From contig JACVRW010000007.1 of NCBI GenBank assembly GCA_014534235.1, positions 1 through 53,680 on the forward strand: a stretch of 53,680 bases of DNA. The letters are read 5' to 3'. The notes under the pieces were generated by a model. It made no database searches and was not told where the DNA came from. It saw only the letters and a program-made list of their open reading frames with translations. Below are positions 24,876-34,137 of this stretch, one piece after another; the stretch's first letter is position 1, and each line of letters begins with the position of its first letter. The stretch comes from Thermoleophilaceae bacterium (GTDB lineage: Bacteria > Actinomycetota > Thermoleophilia > Solirubrobacterales > Thermoleophilaceae). Made by a program: the position numbers and the translations under genes.

Positions 24876-25688
24876 ATGTCCACCCTGGAGAGTCCGGTCG
24901 CCGTACGGAGCGACGACAAGCTCGTCGACCGCGTTGCGTTCGTGACCGGCGGCACGCGCGGCATCGGCGCGGCCATCTGCAAGAGCCTGGCGTCGCAGGG
25001 GGCGACCGTCGCCGCGGGCTACCACTCGGGTCGCGAGCGTGCGGAGCAGCTGTGCGCCGAGCTCGGGGCCTACGGCGTCGGAACGTCCACCCATCAGGGG
25101 AACGTCGGGTCGCCCGAGGACTGTCGGCGGACGGTCCAGGAGGTCATAGACCGCCACGGGCGTCTCGACATCCTCGTGAACAACGCCGGCATCACCTCGG
25201 ACAAGACGGTGCTCAAGTTGACCGACGACGACTGGTTCAAGGTGATCGCCGTGAACCTCTCCGGCGCGTTCTTCATGTCGCAGGCCGTGCTGCCGCACAT
25301 GCTCGAGCGGGGATCGGGGCGGATCGTGAACATCTCGTCGATCATCGGGCAGATCGGCAACATCGGGCAGGTCAACTACGCCTCCTCGAAGTCCGGTCTC
25401 TTCGGGCTGACGAAGTCGCTCGCGCGCGAGGCCGCCTTTGCGCTCAAGCGCGCCGGTAAGGACAACGGCCTCGGGATCACCGTCAACACCGTGAGTCCGG
25501 GCTACATCGCCACGGAGATGGTCGAGACGGTGCCCGACAAGGTGATGGACCGGATCAAGGGGCAGATCCCGCTCGGACGGCTCGGAGACCCGGAGGAGGT
25601 CGCGCGGGTCGTGCACTTCCTCGCCGCCGACGCGTCCTCCTATATCACCGGACAGATCTGGGGCGTCAACGGCGGCATGGACATGTGA
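24876..25688 (+). CDS. phaB: SDR-family acetoacetyl-CoA reductase (PhaB/FabG-like)
   Basis: NADPH-dependent reductase that should make 3-hydroxyacyl-CoA for PhaC. 270 residues from ATG 24876. TGGTRGIGAA cofactor loop near residue 25, NNAG, catalytic Ser in NISSIIGQIGNIGQ, YASSK near 168 and the C-terminal GQIWGVNGGMDM. An insert RAGKDNGLG after the active-site helix is a little unusual. Location in the pha operon favours PhaB over fatty-acid FabG. Confidence 0.88.
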   Translation: MSTLESPVAVRSDDKLVDRVAFVTGGTRGIGAAICKSLASQGATVAAGYHSGRERAEQLCAELGAYGVGTSTHQGNVGSPEDCRRTVQEVIDRHGRLDILVNNAGITSDKTVLKLTDDDWFKVIAVNLSGAFFMSQAVLPHMLERGSGRIVNISSIIGQIGNIGQVNYASSKSGLFGLTKSLAREAAFALKRAGKDNGLGITVNTVSPGYIATEMVETVPDKVMDRIKGQIPLGRLGDPEEVARVVHFLAADASSYITGQIWGVNGGMDM

Positions 25689-26080
25689 TGTCGGATCTGG
25701 GCGAGTTCATCCGGCGCCAGCGTGAGGTGCAGGAGCTCACGCTGCGCCAGCTCGCGCAGATGACCGGAATCTCGAACCCGTACCTATCGCAGATCGAGCG
25801 CGGCCTTCGCGAGCCGTCCGAGAAGGTGCTCGAGGCGCTCGCCGACAACCTGAAGCTCTCCGCGGACGTGCTGTACGAGCAGGCCGGTCGCGTTCGCGCG
25901 GGAGACGACGAGGGCGACGAAGCGGACGAGGCGGGCGAGGCCGTGGTTGAGGCGATCAAGGCCGACAAGCGGCTGACGGCGCGCCAGCGGACGGCGCTGC
26001 TCGAAATCTACGACGCGTTCACCGGCCGCCGCCGGGGGCGCAAGTCGGACGACGGGACCGCCTCGCCACCGTCTGCGTGA
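25688..26080 (+). CDS. XRE-family regulator of the PHA locus
   Basis: 130 residues from ATG 25688, sharing one base with the phaB stop (TGATG). The HTH at about 5-62 is LTLRQLAQMTGISNPYLSQIERGLREPSEKVLEALADNL; an acidic linker and a short helical tail with RLTARQRTALLEIYDAF follow. It sits between phaB and a phasin gene. A perfect dyad (26135-26147) lies in the next intergenic region, making autoregulated or phasin control plausible. Confidence 0.85.
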   Translation: MSDLGEFIRRQREVQELTLRQLAQMTGISNPYLSQIERGLREPSEKVLEALADNLKLSADVLYEQAGRVRAGDDEGDEADEAGEAVVEAIKADKRLTARQRTALLEIYDAFTGRRRGRKSDDGTASPPSA

Positions 26081-26134
26081 TCGGCCGGAGCGAGGCGTCC
26101 GCGCTCGCGAGCCGGATCCCGGTGAGGGGCCTGC

Positions 26135-26147
26135 TTGCTGCTAGCAA
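26135..26147. promoter_or_regulatory. Candidate operator upstream of the phasin gene
   Basis: The perfect dyad TTGCT-GCT-AGCAA is followed within 20 bp by a second set of the same half-sites (GTGCTAAC, TAGCTAGC at 26153-26168). It lies 53-65 bp before the phasin ATG, next to the XRE gene. The AT-rich words stand out in this GC-rich DNA. A binding site for the XRE protein is the simplest reading. Confidence 0.5.
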
Positions 26148-26199
26148 CGAGGTGCTAACATAGCTAGCGTCCTTGTCCCTCGTCAAAGGAAGGCACTAG

Positions 26200-26472
26200 A
26201 TGGCAACCCAGACCAACAACCCGCGCTTCGAGGACACCACCGAGAGGCTGGTCGACTACAACGAGAAGGTCCTCGAGGTCGGTAGGAGGCTGGCCGGCAG
26301 CACGATCGACTCGTACGAGAGGGCCGCGTTCACCGTCGCCGATCTCCAGGAGAAGGTCGCCGACGCAAGCAGGGTCGAGTGGGTGACCACCGTGGCGTCC
26401 GCGCAGGCCGGCCTTACGCGCGAGCTCACGAAGGCCTACACGAAGGCGGCGCGCGAGCTGCTCGCCGTATAG
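26200..26472 (+). CDS. Phasin-like protein
   Basis: 90 residues from ATG 26200 behind AAAGGAAGG. All-helical and amphipathic without cysteine: FEDTTERLVDYNEKVLEVGRRLAGSTIDSYERAAFTVADLQEK…, ending TRELTKAYTKAARELLAV, typical of small granule-coat phasins. It has its own promoter region (119 bp) and is followed by a strong hairpin. Confidence 0.75.
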   Translation: MATQTNNPRFEDTTERLVDYNEKVLEVGRRLAGSTIDSYERAAFTVADLQEKVADASRVEWVTTVASAQAGLTRELTKAYTKAARELLAV

Positions 26473-26492
26473 AACCCGTTACCCCTTAGCCC

Positions 26493-26521
26493 GGCGCCGG
26501 CGCCGCCTGGGCGCCGGCGCC
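26493..26521 (+). terminator. Strong hairpin after the phasin gene
   Basis: A perfect 12-bp stem, GGCGCCGGCGCC on both arms, with a 5-nt loop (GCCTG), 20 bp after the phasin stop. Only a short TT follows, as is usual for GC-rich actinobacterial terminators. Each arm is itself palindromic. Confidence 0.7.
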
Positions 26522-26640
26522 TTGAGGCGTCCGCCCGTGTTGGTCGCGGAGGCAGCGTCCTGACGCCGGCGCATCGTTCTGCTCACTGGCAATGCGGACC
26601 CGGCAGGCAACCGGCGCACCACACGCAGACGGGGAGCCGG

Positions 26641-29204
26641 GTGGACGAGCCGTCAGTGCGTTTTCATCTCGCGGGCTCCGGCGGGACCGTGGCCTGCCAC
26701 GTCGTTGACGAGGTCGTGCCCCCGGTTGTCTACCAGTCGGGTGAAAACCTGCTGGGCGTAGCAGACGAGCGACCCGCGCTCGTCGCCGTTGACGACGTGC
26801 AGTGGGCCGACGAGCCCACCCTGCGCTTCCTCGCCTACCTCGCGAGACGGATCGGCGAGCTGCCGCTGGTCCTCGTGATTGGCACGCGGCCGCCCGACGC
26901 TGGGTCGGGGTTGCTGAGGGCTCTGGCGCGGGATCCCGAGGCAACGCGTCTCGCCCCGGCTCCGCTCTCCACCGGGGCGCTCCGCGCGCTGATCGAGCGC
27001 GCGTGCGGTGAGCCGCCGGACGAGGAGTTCGTCGGCGCCTGCCACGAGTCGACCGCGGGGAACCCGTTCCTGCTCGCGACGCTCGCCGAGGCGCTCGCCG
27101 ACGAGCGGATCCGGCCGTCGCGCGACGACGCCGCGCGCATGGGAGCTGGGGTCTCGGGCGCTGTCGGAGACGGTCGTGCATCGCATGGTGCGCCTCTCCC
27201 AGGACGCGCAGCGCCTGGCGCGTGCCGTGGCCGTGCTGGCGCCGGAGGACGCCCGGCTCGCGGAGGCGCTGGCCGAGCTGGATCCGGAACAGGCGGCCTG
27301 GGCCGCCGACACCCTGGCGGCCGAGCATGTGGTCTCGCCCGACAGGCCGCTTCGCTTCGTACACCCGCTCGTGCGGAGCGCGGTGGCCGAGACGATGCCG
27401 CCCGGCGAGCGCGACCTGCTGCACGCCCGCGCGGCCGAGCTGCTCCGAGCCGAGGGAGCACCGCCGGAGCGGGTGGCCGGCCACTGGCTGCTGGCCGCGC
27501 CGGGTAACCGCTCCGGCGCGGTGGCCGAGCTGCGCGAGGCCGCGCGGCTCGCCTCCGAGCGCGGCGCCCCGGACGCCGCGCTGCGCTATCTGCGCCGGGC
27601 GCTGGCGGAGCCGCCGTCGCGGGACGAGCGCGGCGAGCTTCCCGGCGAGCTCGGCGCCGTCGAGCTCCGGCTCGCGCTCGAGGTGGGCGAGCGCCATCTT
27701 CGCCAGGCGCTGGCCGCGGCATCGAGCGCGCGCCGCCGCGCCGAGCTGGCGCGCGAGCTGCGGCTGCCGCTGTTTGCGATGGGTCGACACGCCGAGGCCG
27801 CCGAACTGTTTCGCGACGCGCGCGAGCGGCTCGGCGACTCCACCGCGAGCTCGCGCTAAAGCTCCGCGCCGACGAGGTCAGCGCCGTGCGCTTTGCCTTC
27901 GGGCGCGGGGCCGAGCTCGGCGACGTGCTCGAGCTGCCCGGCGCCACGCCGGGCGAGCGGGGACTGTGGCCGTGGCAGCCTTAGAGCGCACGATCGACGG
28001 TGGAAGCGCCGACGAGGTGGCCACCATCGCCTCCCGCGCCTCGGCCGACGCGGCGATCATCGAGGAGAGCGACGAGTACGTCCACCTCGCGCTGCTGGTC
28101 TACGCGATGCTCGCCGCCGACCGCTACGACGCCGCGGACCGGCTGAATCAGGCGGCGCTCGAGCGGGCACGCCAGCGCAGCCTGCGGCTGTCAACCGTCA
28201 CTTTCTCCTGGACCGCGGCGATGATCGCGCACCGCCGCGGGTCGCTCCCGGCCGCTCAGGCGGAGGCCGAGCGGGCCGTGGCGGGAGCCAGTGAGTGGAA
28301 GGTCGAGGCCGTGCTCGCCAAGGTCGGCTCGACGCTCATCGATGCGCTCGTCGATCGCGGGCGTCTCTCCGACGCCCGAGCCGCGCTCGACCGACTGGGA
28401 GGCCACTCGCTGCCGCGCGGCTTCATCGCCAACTGGCTTCGCTTCTGGAGGGCGCGCCTGCGGCTCGCCGTCGGCGACGCCGCCGGCGCTCGCGCCGACC
28501 TCGAGGAGCTGCTCGAGGGTGACGCCGGCTGGCGCGGTGGCAACCCCTCCTGCTACCCCCTGCGGTCGACGCTCGGGCTCGCCCTGCTCGCGGGCGGCGA
28601 GCCGAACCTCGCCCGCGCTCGGGCGGTGGAGGAGCTTGAGCTCGCCCGGCGTTGGGGGACCTCGACGGCGATTGGCATCGCGCTGCGGGCGGTGGGCCTC
28701 TGCGAGCGGGGCGAAGCCGCAGTGCAGAGACTGCGCGACTCGACCCGAACGCTGGCGAGCTCTCCGGCCACGCTCGAGCAGGCGCGAAGCTGGGTTGAAC
28801 TCGGGGCGGCCATCCGCCGTTCAGGGCGGCCGACCGACGCGCGCGAGCCGCTGCTGGCGGGGCTGGAGCTGGCGGAGCGTTGCGGTGCCGAGCCGGCCGT
28901 CGAACGAGCCCGCGAGGAGCTACGCGCCGCCGGCATGCGCCCGCGCCGCAGCGCACTGCGCGGGGTCGACGCGCTCACGCCGAGCGAACTGCGAGTGGCG
29001 AGGCTCGCCGCACAGGGTCTCACCAATCGGGAGATCGCCCAGGCGCTGTTCGTAACCCTCAGCACCGTCGAGGTCCATCTCACACACGCGTACCAGAAGT
29101 TGTCGATCAGGACACGAGCGGACCTACCAGACGCGCTCGAGGGCGACCCCGGTCAGCCGACGGCGGAACCGGATGAGCGGGTCCACAACTCCCCGGCCGC
29201 ATAA
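26641..29204 (+). pseudogene. Decayed LuxR-family AAA-type transcriptional regulator
   Basis: Homology runs through three frames. 26641 to about 27145 encodes the Walker B part of the ATPase (PALVAVDDVQWADEPTLRFLAYL, AGNPFLLATLAEAL). The next frame to about 27840 carries RMVRLSQDAQRLARAVAVL and RFVHPLVRSAVAETM. Back to the first frame to about 27965 (RADEVSAVRFAFGRGAELG). A third frame then carries TPR-like helices and a LuxR HTH (LTPSELRVARLAAQGLTNREIAQALF) to the stop at 29204. At least three frameshifts, and Walker A is missing at the 5' end, so the gene is dead. Intact relatives are about 900 residues. Confidence 0.85.
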
Positions 29205-29379
29205 ATCCAAGGTGAAAGCGGAAGTCCGGTCCGGCGCCTTCCGTCGGAGGCCATGCTTTCGGCGCAGGCACCACCGGCGCGACGGGGGACGCTCATGCCG
29301 GTGTCGTGTCGTTGTGATCGAGTCGCTCGGGTCACGCCCGGCGACGAGCGGCGTGTCAACTGTGCATCACGGGCGGTGC

Positions 29380-30801
29380 TCACTGCACGACCGTCGTCCC
29401 TTCGGCGAGCGGCCGGTACCGGCGCGGGCCCAGGACGGCGCCGAGCTTGTCGCCAAGCCGGACGGCCTCATCTAGGAGGGGACCCTCGTCAATCGTAAGC
29501 ACCTCGCCGTCGTCGACCACGACCCGACCGGCGACGATCACGGACTCGACGTCGGTGCCGACGGCGTAGCGGACCAGCGTGCCCACCGGCTGGTAGGCGG
29601 GCGTCAGGCGGGTGTTCTCGGCGTCCACCACCACGACGTCCGCGGCCTTACCCGGCTCGAGCGACCCGATGTCGTCGTCCCATCGAAGGGCGCGGGCGGC
29701 GTCGATGGTCGCCATCGTCATCGCATCCTCAGTGGTGAGCGCGGTCGGGTCGTACAGCGGGATGCCGCTCGCCTGCCCATGCATGACGAACGCGATCCGC
29801 ATCACCTTGAAGAGGTCGTTTATGACCGTGTCGCAGCCGAGCCCCACCGTGACGCCGGCCGCGCGCATCGACACGACCTTGGTCACCGCCGAGACGATGT
29901 CGGTACAGACGATCGGCGCGTGGGCAACCGCGGTGCCAGCCTCCGCGAGCATGTTGATCTCGCGGTCCGTGGTGAGCATGGCGTGGATGGCCAGGAAGCG
30001 GTCGTCGAGCGCGCCGATGGTGTTCACGTGCTCGATCGGGCGCTCGCCGAAGAGCGACAACGCGAGCTCGATCTCTTCGCGGTCGCGGTTTATGTGGCAC
30101 ATGACGCCCGAGTCGTGCTTGCGCGCCAGTTCCTGTGTTGCGAGGAAGCGGTCGTCGGAGCAGGAGGGAACGCCGAGGTTGTGGATCCAGGGCCGGAGGC
30201 GTCCCTCGCCCTCGGCGCTCCAGCGCTCGAGCCATTCCGCCGAGGCCGCGAGGTCCTCCCGCAGGAGCCCGGGGTCGTCCGAGTACGTCGAGCGTTCGTC
30301 GATCTGCTCGTAGTTCGACGCGAGGCGCGATGTGCGGTCGCCGAGGCCGCGCGCCATGGCGCAGCGGATTCCGGTCTCCATCACCGTTTGGGCGATCGGC
30401 TCCTCGTGCTCGCGCGTGCACGTGGTTTCAGCAACCGTCGTGACGCCCGCCCGAAGCAGCTGCGAGATTGCGAACTTTGCGCTCACCTCCGCGTCCGTCT
30501 CGTCCATCGCCATCTCAGCAGGGATGTAGACCCGGTAAATGTTCGGGTAGTCCTCGAGGGCGTACTCGCGCACGAGCGCCTGGGCGAGGTGGTTGTGGCA
30601 GTCGATCAGCCCCGGCAACACGATCCGGCGCCGGCCGCCCAGCCGGCGCTCCGGCTCGTAGCGCACGCGCAGTTCGGACGCGTCGTCGACGGCCACGATG
30701 CGATCGCCGCGAACCGCGACGGCGCCGTCCGTGAGCACCCGCCGGTCGCCGTCCATCGTGATGACGTTTCCCTCGATCAGCAGGTCGATGCGCTCAGGCA
30801 T
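29380..30801 (-). CDS. Metal-dependent amidohydrolase / aminohydrolase (TrzA/AtzB/SsnA type)
   Basis: 473 residues from ATG 30801. TIM-barrel hydrolase: metal ligands His69 and His71 (DCHNHLAQ), a third His in MCHINRD, a fourth in AIHAML, and the Asp in LGCDTVINDL. C-terminal beta domain GSLEPGKAADVVVVDAE. This subgroup deaminates or dechlorinates N-heterocycles (guanine, SAH/MTA, triazines). Its start overlaps the upstream deaminase-like gene by 8 bp, making it the last gene of the island. The exact substrate cannot be read from the sequence. The 29205-29379 gap holds nothing clear. Confidence 0.85.
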   Translation of the reverse strand: MPERIDLLIEGNVITMDGDRRVLTDGAVAVRGDRIVAVDDASELRVRYEPERRLGGRRRIVLPGLIDCHNHLAQALVREYALEDYPNIYRVYIPAEMAMDETDAEVSAKFAISQLLRAGVTTVAETTCTREHEEPIAQTVMETGIRCAMARGLGDRTSRLASNYEQIDERSTYSDDPGLLREDLAASAEWLERWSAEGEGRLRPWIHNLGVPSCSDDRFLATQELARKHDSGVMCHINRDREEIELALSLFGERPIEHVNTIGALDDRFLAIHAMLTTDREINMLAEAGTAVAHAPIVCTDIVSAVTKVVSMRAAGVTVGLGCDTVINDLFKVMRIAFVMHGQASGIPLYDPTALTTEDAMTMATIDAARALRWDDDIGSLEPGKAADVVVVDAENTRLTPAYQPVGTLVRYAVGTDVESVIVAGRVVVDDGEVLTIDEGPLLDEAVRLGDKLGAVLGPRRYRPLAEGTTVVQ

Positions 30802-32038
30802 GCTCCACCTCCTTGTCGGCCGGCACGGTTCGGTTCAGGGGCTCCCGGACGACTCGCGTGCGCTCGACCGGGCGGCCGGAGCGGATCACGAGACGGTCCT
30901 CGGTAGCGGTCGCCAAGGCCTCCTGGAGCGAGTCGCCCCGCACCGCCAGGAGGTCGGCGTGCCCTCCCGGTGCCACCGCGTTCGCCGGCAGCCCCATGAC
31001 CGCCCGGGCGTTCTCGCTCACGAGCCGATAGGCGGTGGGGATGTCGAGGTGGCCGCCCAGCACGAGTAGCGACGCCGCCTGCAGCGGATCGCCGCACCCG
31101 AGCGGGTGGAAGAAGTCCTGGACGTTGTCGCCGCCGCCGGCGACCAGGGCGCCCGCATCGAGGAGGGCCCGGAGGGCCGTGATGCCGCGCGGCGTGGCGG
31201 TGCGGACGTCCCGGGCTTGCAGGTGCAGATTTGTGCCCGGACACGAGACGACCGAGATCCCCGCACGGGCCACCGCCGTCGCGATTCGAGCCTGGTCGCC
31301 GGGCGCCTGAAGCCCGAGGCTCACGCAGTGGCTCGCGGTCACCGGGTGGGGAAAGCTGCCCCCCACCAAGCGGGTGAGATCCACAAGATCCACCGCCGAC
31401 GCCCGCATGTGCTCGTCCATGTGGAGGTCCACCGCGCGCTGGAACTCGGCGGCGAGACCGAGGCAGAACTCGATGTGGCCGGCCGGGTCGGGGTCGATAT
31501 GCGGGGCTCCACCGACGACGTCGACCCCAAGCTCGAGCGCGGCCCGCACGAGCGCCCGGTTGTCGGCGCCGTCCACGCCGGTGAGCGGATAGCTCAGCGC
31601 GACGATCTGGACGTCCATCAACGGCCGGAGGCGGTCGCGGACCTCGATCAGCGCCTCGGCGGCGCGGAGCTCGATGCCCTCCCCGACGTCCACGTGAGTC
31701 CGCACCGCGGTGACGCCGCGGGCCAGGGAGGCCCGCGCTGCGGCCTCCGCGCGGCGGGCGATGTCGTCCACCGGCAGTGTCCTTCGATGCTCGTGCCACG
31801 CCTCGATCGCGGCGCCTAGGTCGCCCGCCTGCACCACAACGCGGTCCGCGGTTAGGGCCTTGTCGAGGTGGGCGTGTGGCTCCGCCGGCGCCGGGAGCAG
31901 CACGTAGCCGGCGAGGTCCAGAGTGTCCGCGTCCCCGTCGATGGCGCTCCCGGACGGCCCGACCTCGGCGATCCGGTCACCCTCTACGAGGACTTCGACC
32001 TCGCTCCCTTCGATCAGGGTTGCGTTCTTGAGCAGCAT
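30794..32038 (-). CDS. Cytosine/creatinine-deaminase-like amidohydrolase
   Basis: 414 residues from ATG 32038. Metal site His55/His57 in PHAHLDKA, third His in DLHMDEH, fourth in ASHCVSL, Asp in AGGGDNVQDFFHPLGCGD. HLDK and DNVxDxFxPxG are hallmarks of the CodA/AtzC branch (cytosine, isoguanine and creatinine deaminases). Next to HyuA/HyuB and a carbamoyl-type amidase it could feed a hydantoin-like ring to them. The open frame extends 132 codons upstream into the BMP gene region, where it is non-coding. A 47-bp gap separates it from the BMP gene. Confidence 0.85.
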   Translation of the reverse strand: MLLKNATLIEGSEVEVLVEGDRIAEVGPSGSAIDGDADTLDLAGYVLLPAPAEPHAHLDKALTADRVVVQAGDLGAAIEAWHEHRRTLPVDDIARRAEAAARASLARGVTAVRTHVDVGEGIELRAAEALIEVRDRLRPLMDVQIVALSYPLTGVDGADNRALVRAALELGVDVVGGAPHIDPDPAGHIEFCLGLAAEFQRAVDLHMDEHMRASAVDLVDLTRLVGGSFPHPVTASHCVSLGLQAPGDQARIATAVARAGISVVSCPGTNLHLQARDVRTATPRGITALRALLDAGALVAGGGDNVQDFFHPLGCGDPLQAASLLVLGGHLDIPTAYRLVSENARAVMGLPANAVAPGGHADLLAVRGDSLQEALATATEDRLVIRSGRPVERTRVVREPLNRTVPADKEVEHA

Positions 32039-32085
32039 GCTGGTCGCGGCGGGGGGCTCGCCTCGCCGGCGAGCCCCCTTCCCCG

Positions 32086-33117
32086 CTAGGTCCCCGCTTC
32101 GTACGGCACCTTGAACTCGCCGCTGGCGATCTGGTCCTTGACCTGCTCCATCTGCCGCATCACGTCCGCGGGAATCTCCTTGACGGCGTAGCGGTCGTTC
32201 AGCTTGAGGTCGACGCCCCCGTCGGCCAGGCCGAACTCGTATCGCTTCGCGGGCCGGAAGGAGTCGTTCCGCACGTCCTTGACCGCGGCCTCGAAGTAGG
32301 GCTCGAGGTTGTACATGACGGAACCGACCAGGTTCTTCGGCGCCTGTGAGCTCATGTCGCCCACGTAGCCGAACCCGCTGATGTTCGCCTCCTTGATCGC
32401 CTGGGCCATGCCCGTGGCCGGCCCGCCGCCGCACGCGATGACGACGTCGGCGCCCTGGTCGATCTGCGCCTGGGTGGCCTGCTTGCCCTTCGCCGCGTCG
32501 TTCCAGTCGCCGATGTAGGTGTCGATCATCTTCACCTGCTTGTTCACGCGCTTGGCCCCGGCCTCAAACGCCTCGAGCTCGGCGTGGCAGAGCGGAACGT
32601 CCTGCCCGGCCGAGCCACCGATCGTGTTCGACTCGGTGATCCCGCCGGCCAGCATCCCCGCGAGATACGCCGCTTGGTAGATGGGCTCCTCGAGGATCGC
32701 GACGTTGTCCCGCAGCTCGAAGGCGTAGGTCGCGATGTTCACGTCGGGAAACTGCTCGGCGACGTCGAACGCCGCGTCCTGCCACGTGGAGTGGGCCAGC
32801 AGCAGCTGGTTACCTCCCTGCGCGTACTGGGCGAGCACGCGCGTGACGCCGGCGGTGTCCTGCGGCGCGCTCGTCGTGACCTCGAGGTCGATCTCCCCAC
32901 GCCGCTCGAGCGCTTTCGCGCCGTCGAAGCCCTGCTTGCACCAGGGGTCGCTCGTGGCGCATGGGAGCACGAGGGCGGTCTTCACCTTCTCCTGGCCGCC
33001 GGCCTGCTCGCCGCCGCCTCCCGCCCCGTCGTCATCGTCGCCGCAGCCGGCGGCGCCCGCTACGAGGACCGCCGTCGCCAGCCAGATCGGGACGGCCCTC
33101 CACCACTTACGTCTCAT
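32086..33117 (-). CDS. BMP-family substrate-binding lipoprotein of an ABC importer
   Basis: 343 residues from ATG 33117. The signal peptide has lipobox GAAGC (Cys25) and a Gly/Asp linker. The PnrA/Med/BMP fold follows: VLPCATSDPWCKQGFDGAK, PDVNIATYAFELRDN, YQAAYLAGMLAGG, GADVVIACGGGPATGMAQAIKE. Family members bind nucleosides or related N-heterocycles. It lies directly downstream of its two permeases and ATPase in transcription order, an unusual but complete set. Confidence 0.92.
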   Translation of the reverse strand: MRRKWWRAVPIWLATAVLVAGAAGCGDDDDGAGGGGEQAGGQEKVKTALVLPCATSDPWCKQGFDGAKALERRGEIDLEVTTSAPQDTAGVTRVLAQYAQGGNQLLLAHSTWQDAAFDVAEQFPDVNIATYAFELRDNVAILEEPIYQAAYLAGMLAGGITESNTIGGSAGQDVPLCHAELEAFEAGAKRVNKQVKMIDTYIGDWNDAAKGKQATQAQIDQGADVVIACGGGPATGMAQAIKEANISGFGYVGDMSSQAPKNLVGSVMYNLEPYFEAAVKDVRNDSFRPAKRYEFGLADGGVDLKLNDRYAVKEIPADVMRQMEQVKDQIASGEFKVPYEAGT

Positions 33118-33168
33118 ACCTACCTCCGTTGCGAATTCGAAAGGGACCGGATCCGGCAGCAGCGATCG

Positions 33169-34137
33169 CTAGGCATTCACCCCCTTTCGGAAGGGGACGC
33201 CGAGCGCGGCCGGCTGCGCGTCCCGCCCCGCCAACACGGTGGCGGCGACCATCACGGCGAGCGTGACGACGTACGGCAGCGCCCCGAAGATCTCGGTCGG
33301 GACGCTCGAGGCGATCCCGCCGCTCACCGCCTGAACGCGGATCTGCAGCGCGTCCGTGAAGCCGAACAGGAAGGCGCCTCCGAGCACGAGCAGCGGGTTC
33401 CAGCGACCGAAGATCACGAGGGCGATCGCGACCCAGCCCCGGCCCCCGCTCACGTCCTCCTCGAACACGTTGAGCTGCCCGAGGACGAGCACGGCCCCGC
33501 CCAGGCCGGCCATGCCGCCGCAGACGAGCAGGGCGAGCCAGCGCGTGCGCGCGACGGATACGGCCGTCGCCTCCGCCGCGGCGGGGCTCTCGCCGACCGC
33601 CCTGACCGAGAGACCGAAGCGGGTGCGGGTGAGAAGAAGCGAGACACCGAGGGCGAGCGCCAGCGACAGATAGAAGAGGACGTTCTGCTCGAAGACGACC
33701 GGGCCGACGCCCGGAATGTCGTGGAGCAGCGGGACCTCGACGTCGGAAATGCCCGCGATCGTGGGCTGCTCTTCCCCCCCGAAGAGCTTCTCGAAGACGA
33801 ACAGCGTGATGCCCTGCGCCACGAGGACGATCGCGATCCCGTTGATGATCTGCTCGGTGCGCAGACTGACGCTGAGGAAGGCCATAAGCGCGCCGAGGAC
33901 CACACCGATCGCGACGCCGGCGACCGTTCCGAGTGCCACGCTCCCCACGTAGTAGGCGACAAGGAACGACACGAGCGCCCCCGCTAGCAGCATTCCCTCG
34001 AGCCCGAGGTTCAGCACGCCGGCGCGCTCCGCGACGGTCTCGCCGACCGCGGCGAGCGCGGTGGGCATGGCAAAGGCGACGCTCGTGCTGAGGAGCACGA
34101 CGAGTGCGTCGGGACCGAAGATCTCGGACCAGTCCAT
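33169..34137 (-). CDS. ABC importer permease (BMP/nucleoside type), second subunit
   Basis: 322 residues from ATG 34137, which shares one base with the previous gene's stop (TAATG). About eight membrane helices; opening segment ALAAVGETVAERAGVLNLGLEGMLLAG, typical of the NupQ/YufQ type in the branched-chain/ribose permease superfamily. Forms the channel with the upstream permease. Confidence 0.9.
   Translation of the reverse strand: MDWSEIFGPDALVVLLSTSVAFAMPTALAAVGETVAERAGVLNLGLEGMLLAGALVSFLVAYYVGSVALGTVAGVAIGVVLGALMAFLSVSLRTEQIINGIAIVLVAQGITLFVFEKLFGGEEQPTIAGISDVEVPLLHDIPGVGPVVFEQNVLFYLSLALALGVSLLLTRTRFGLSVRAVGESPAAAEATAVSVARTRWLALLVCGGMAGLGGAVLVLGQLNVFEEDVSGGRGWVAIALVIFGRWNPLLVLGGAFLFGFTDALQIRVQAVSGGIASSVPTEIFGALPYVVTLAVMVAATVLAGRDAQPAALGVPFRKGVNA

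Noticed and set aside
26493-26521. Possible CRISPR or repeat array from GGCGCC words
   Set aside because: Only one hairpin with two arms and no spacer-repeat periodicity; it is a terminator-type stem.
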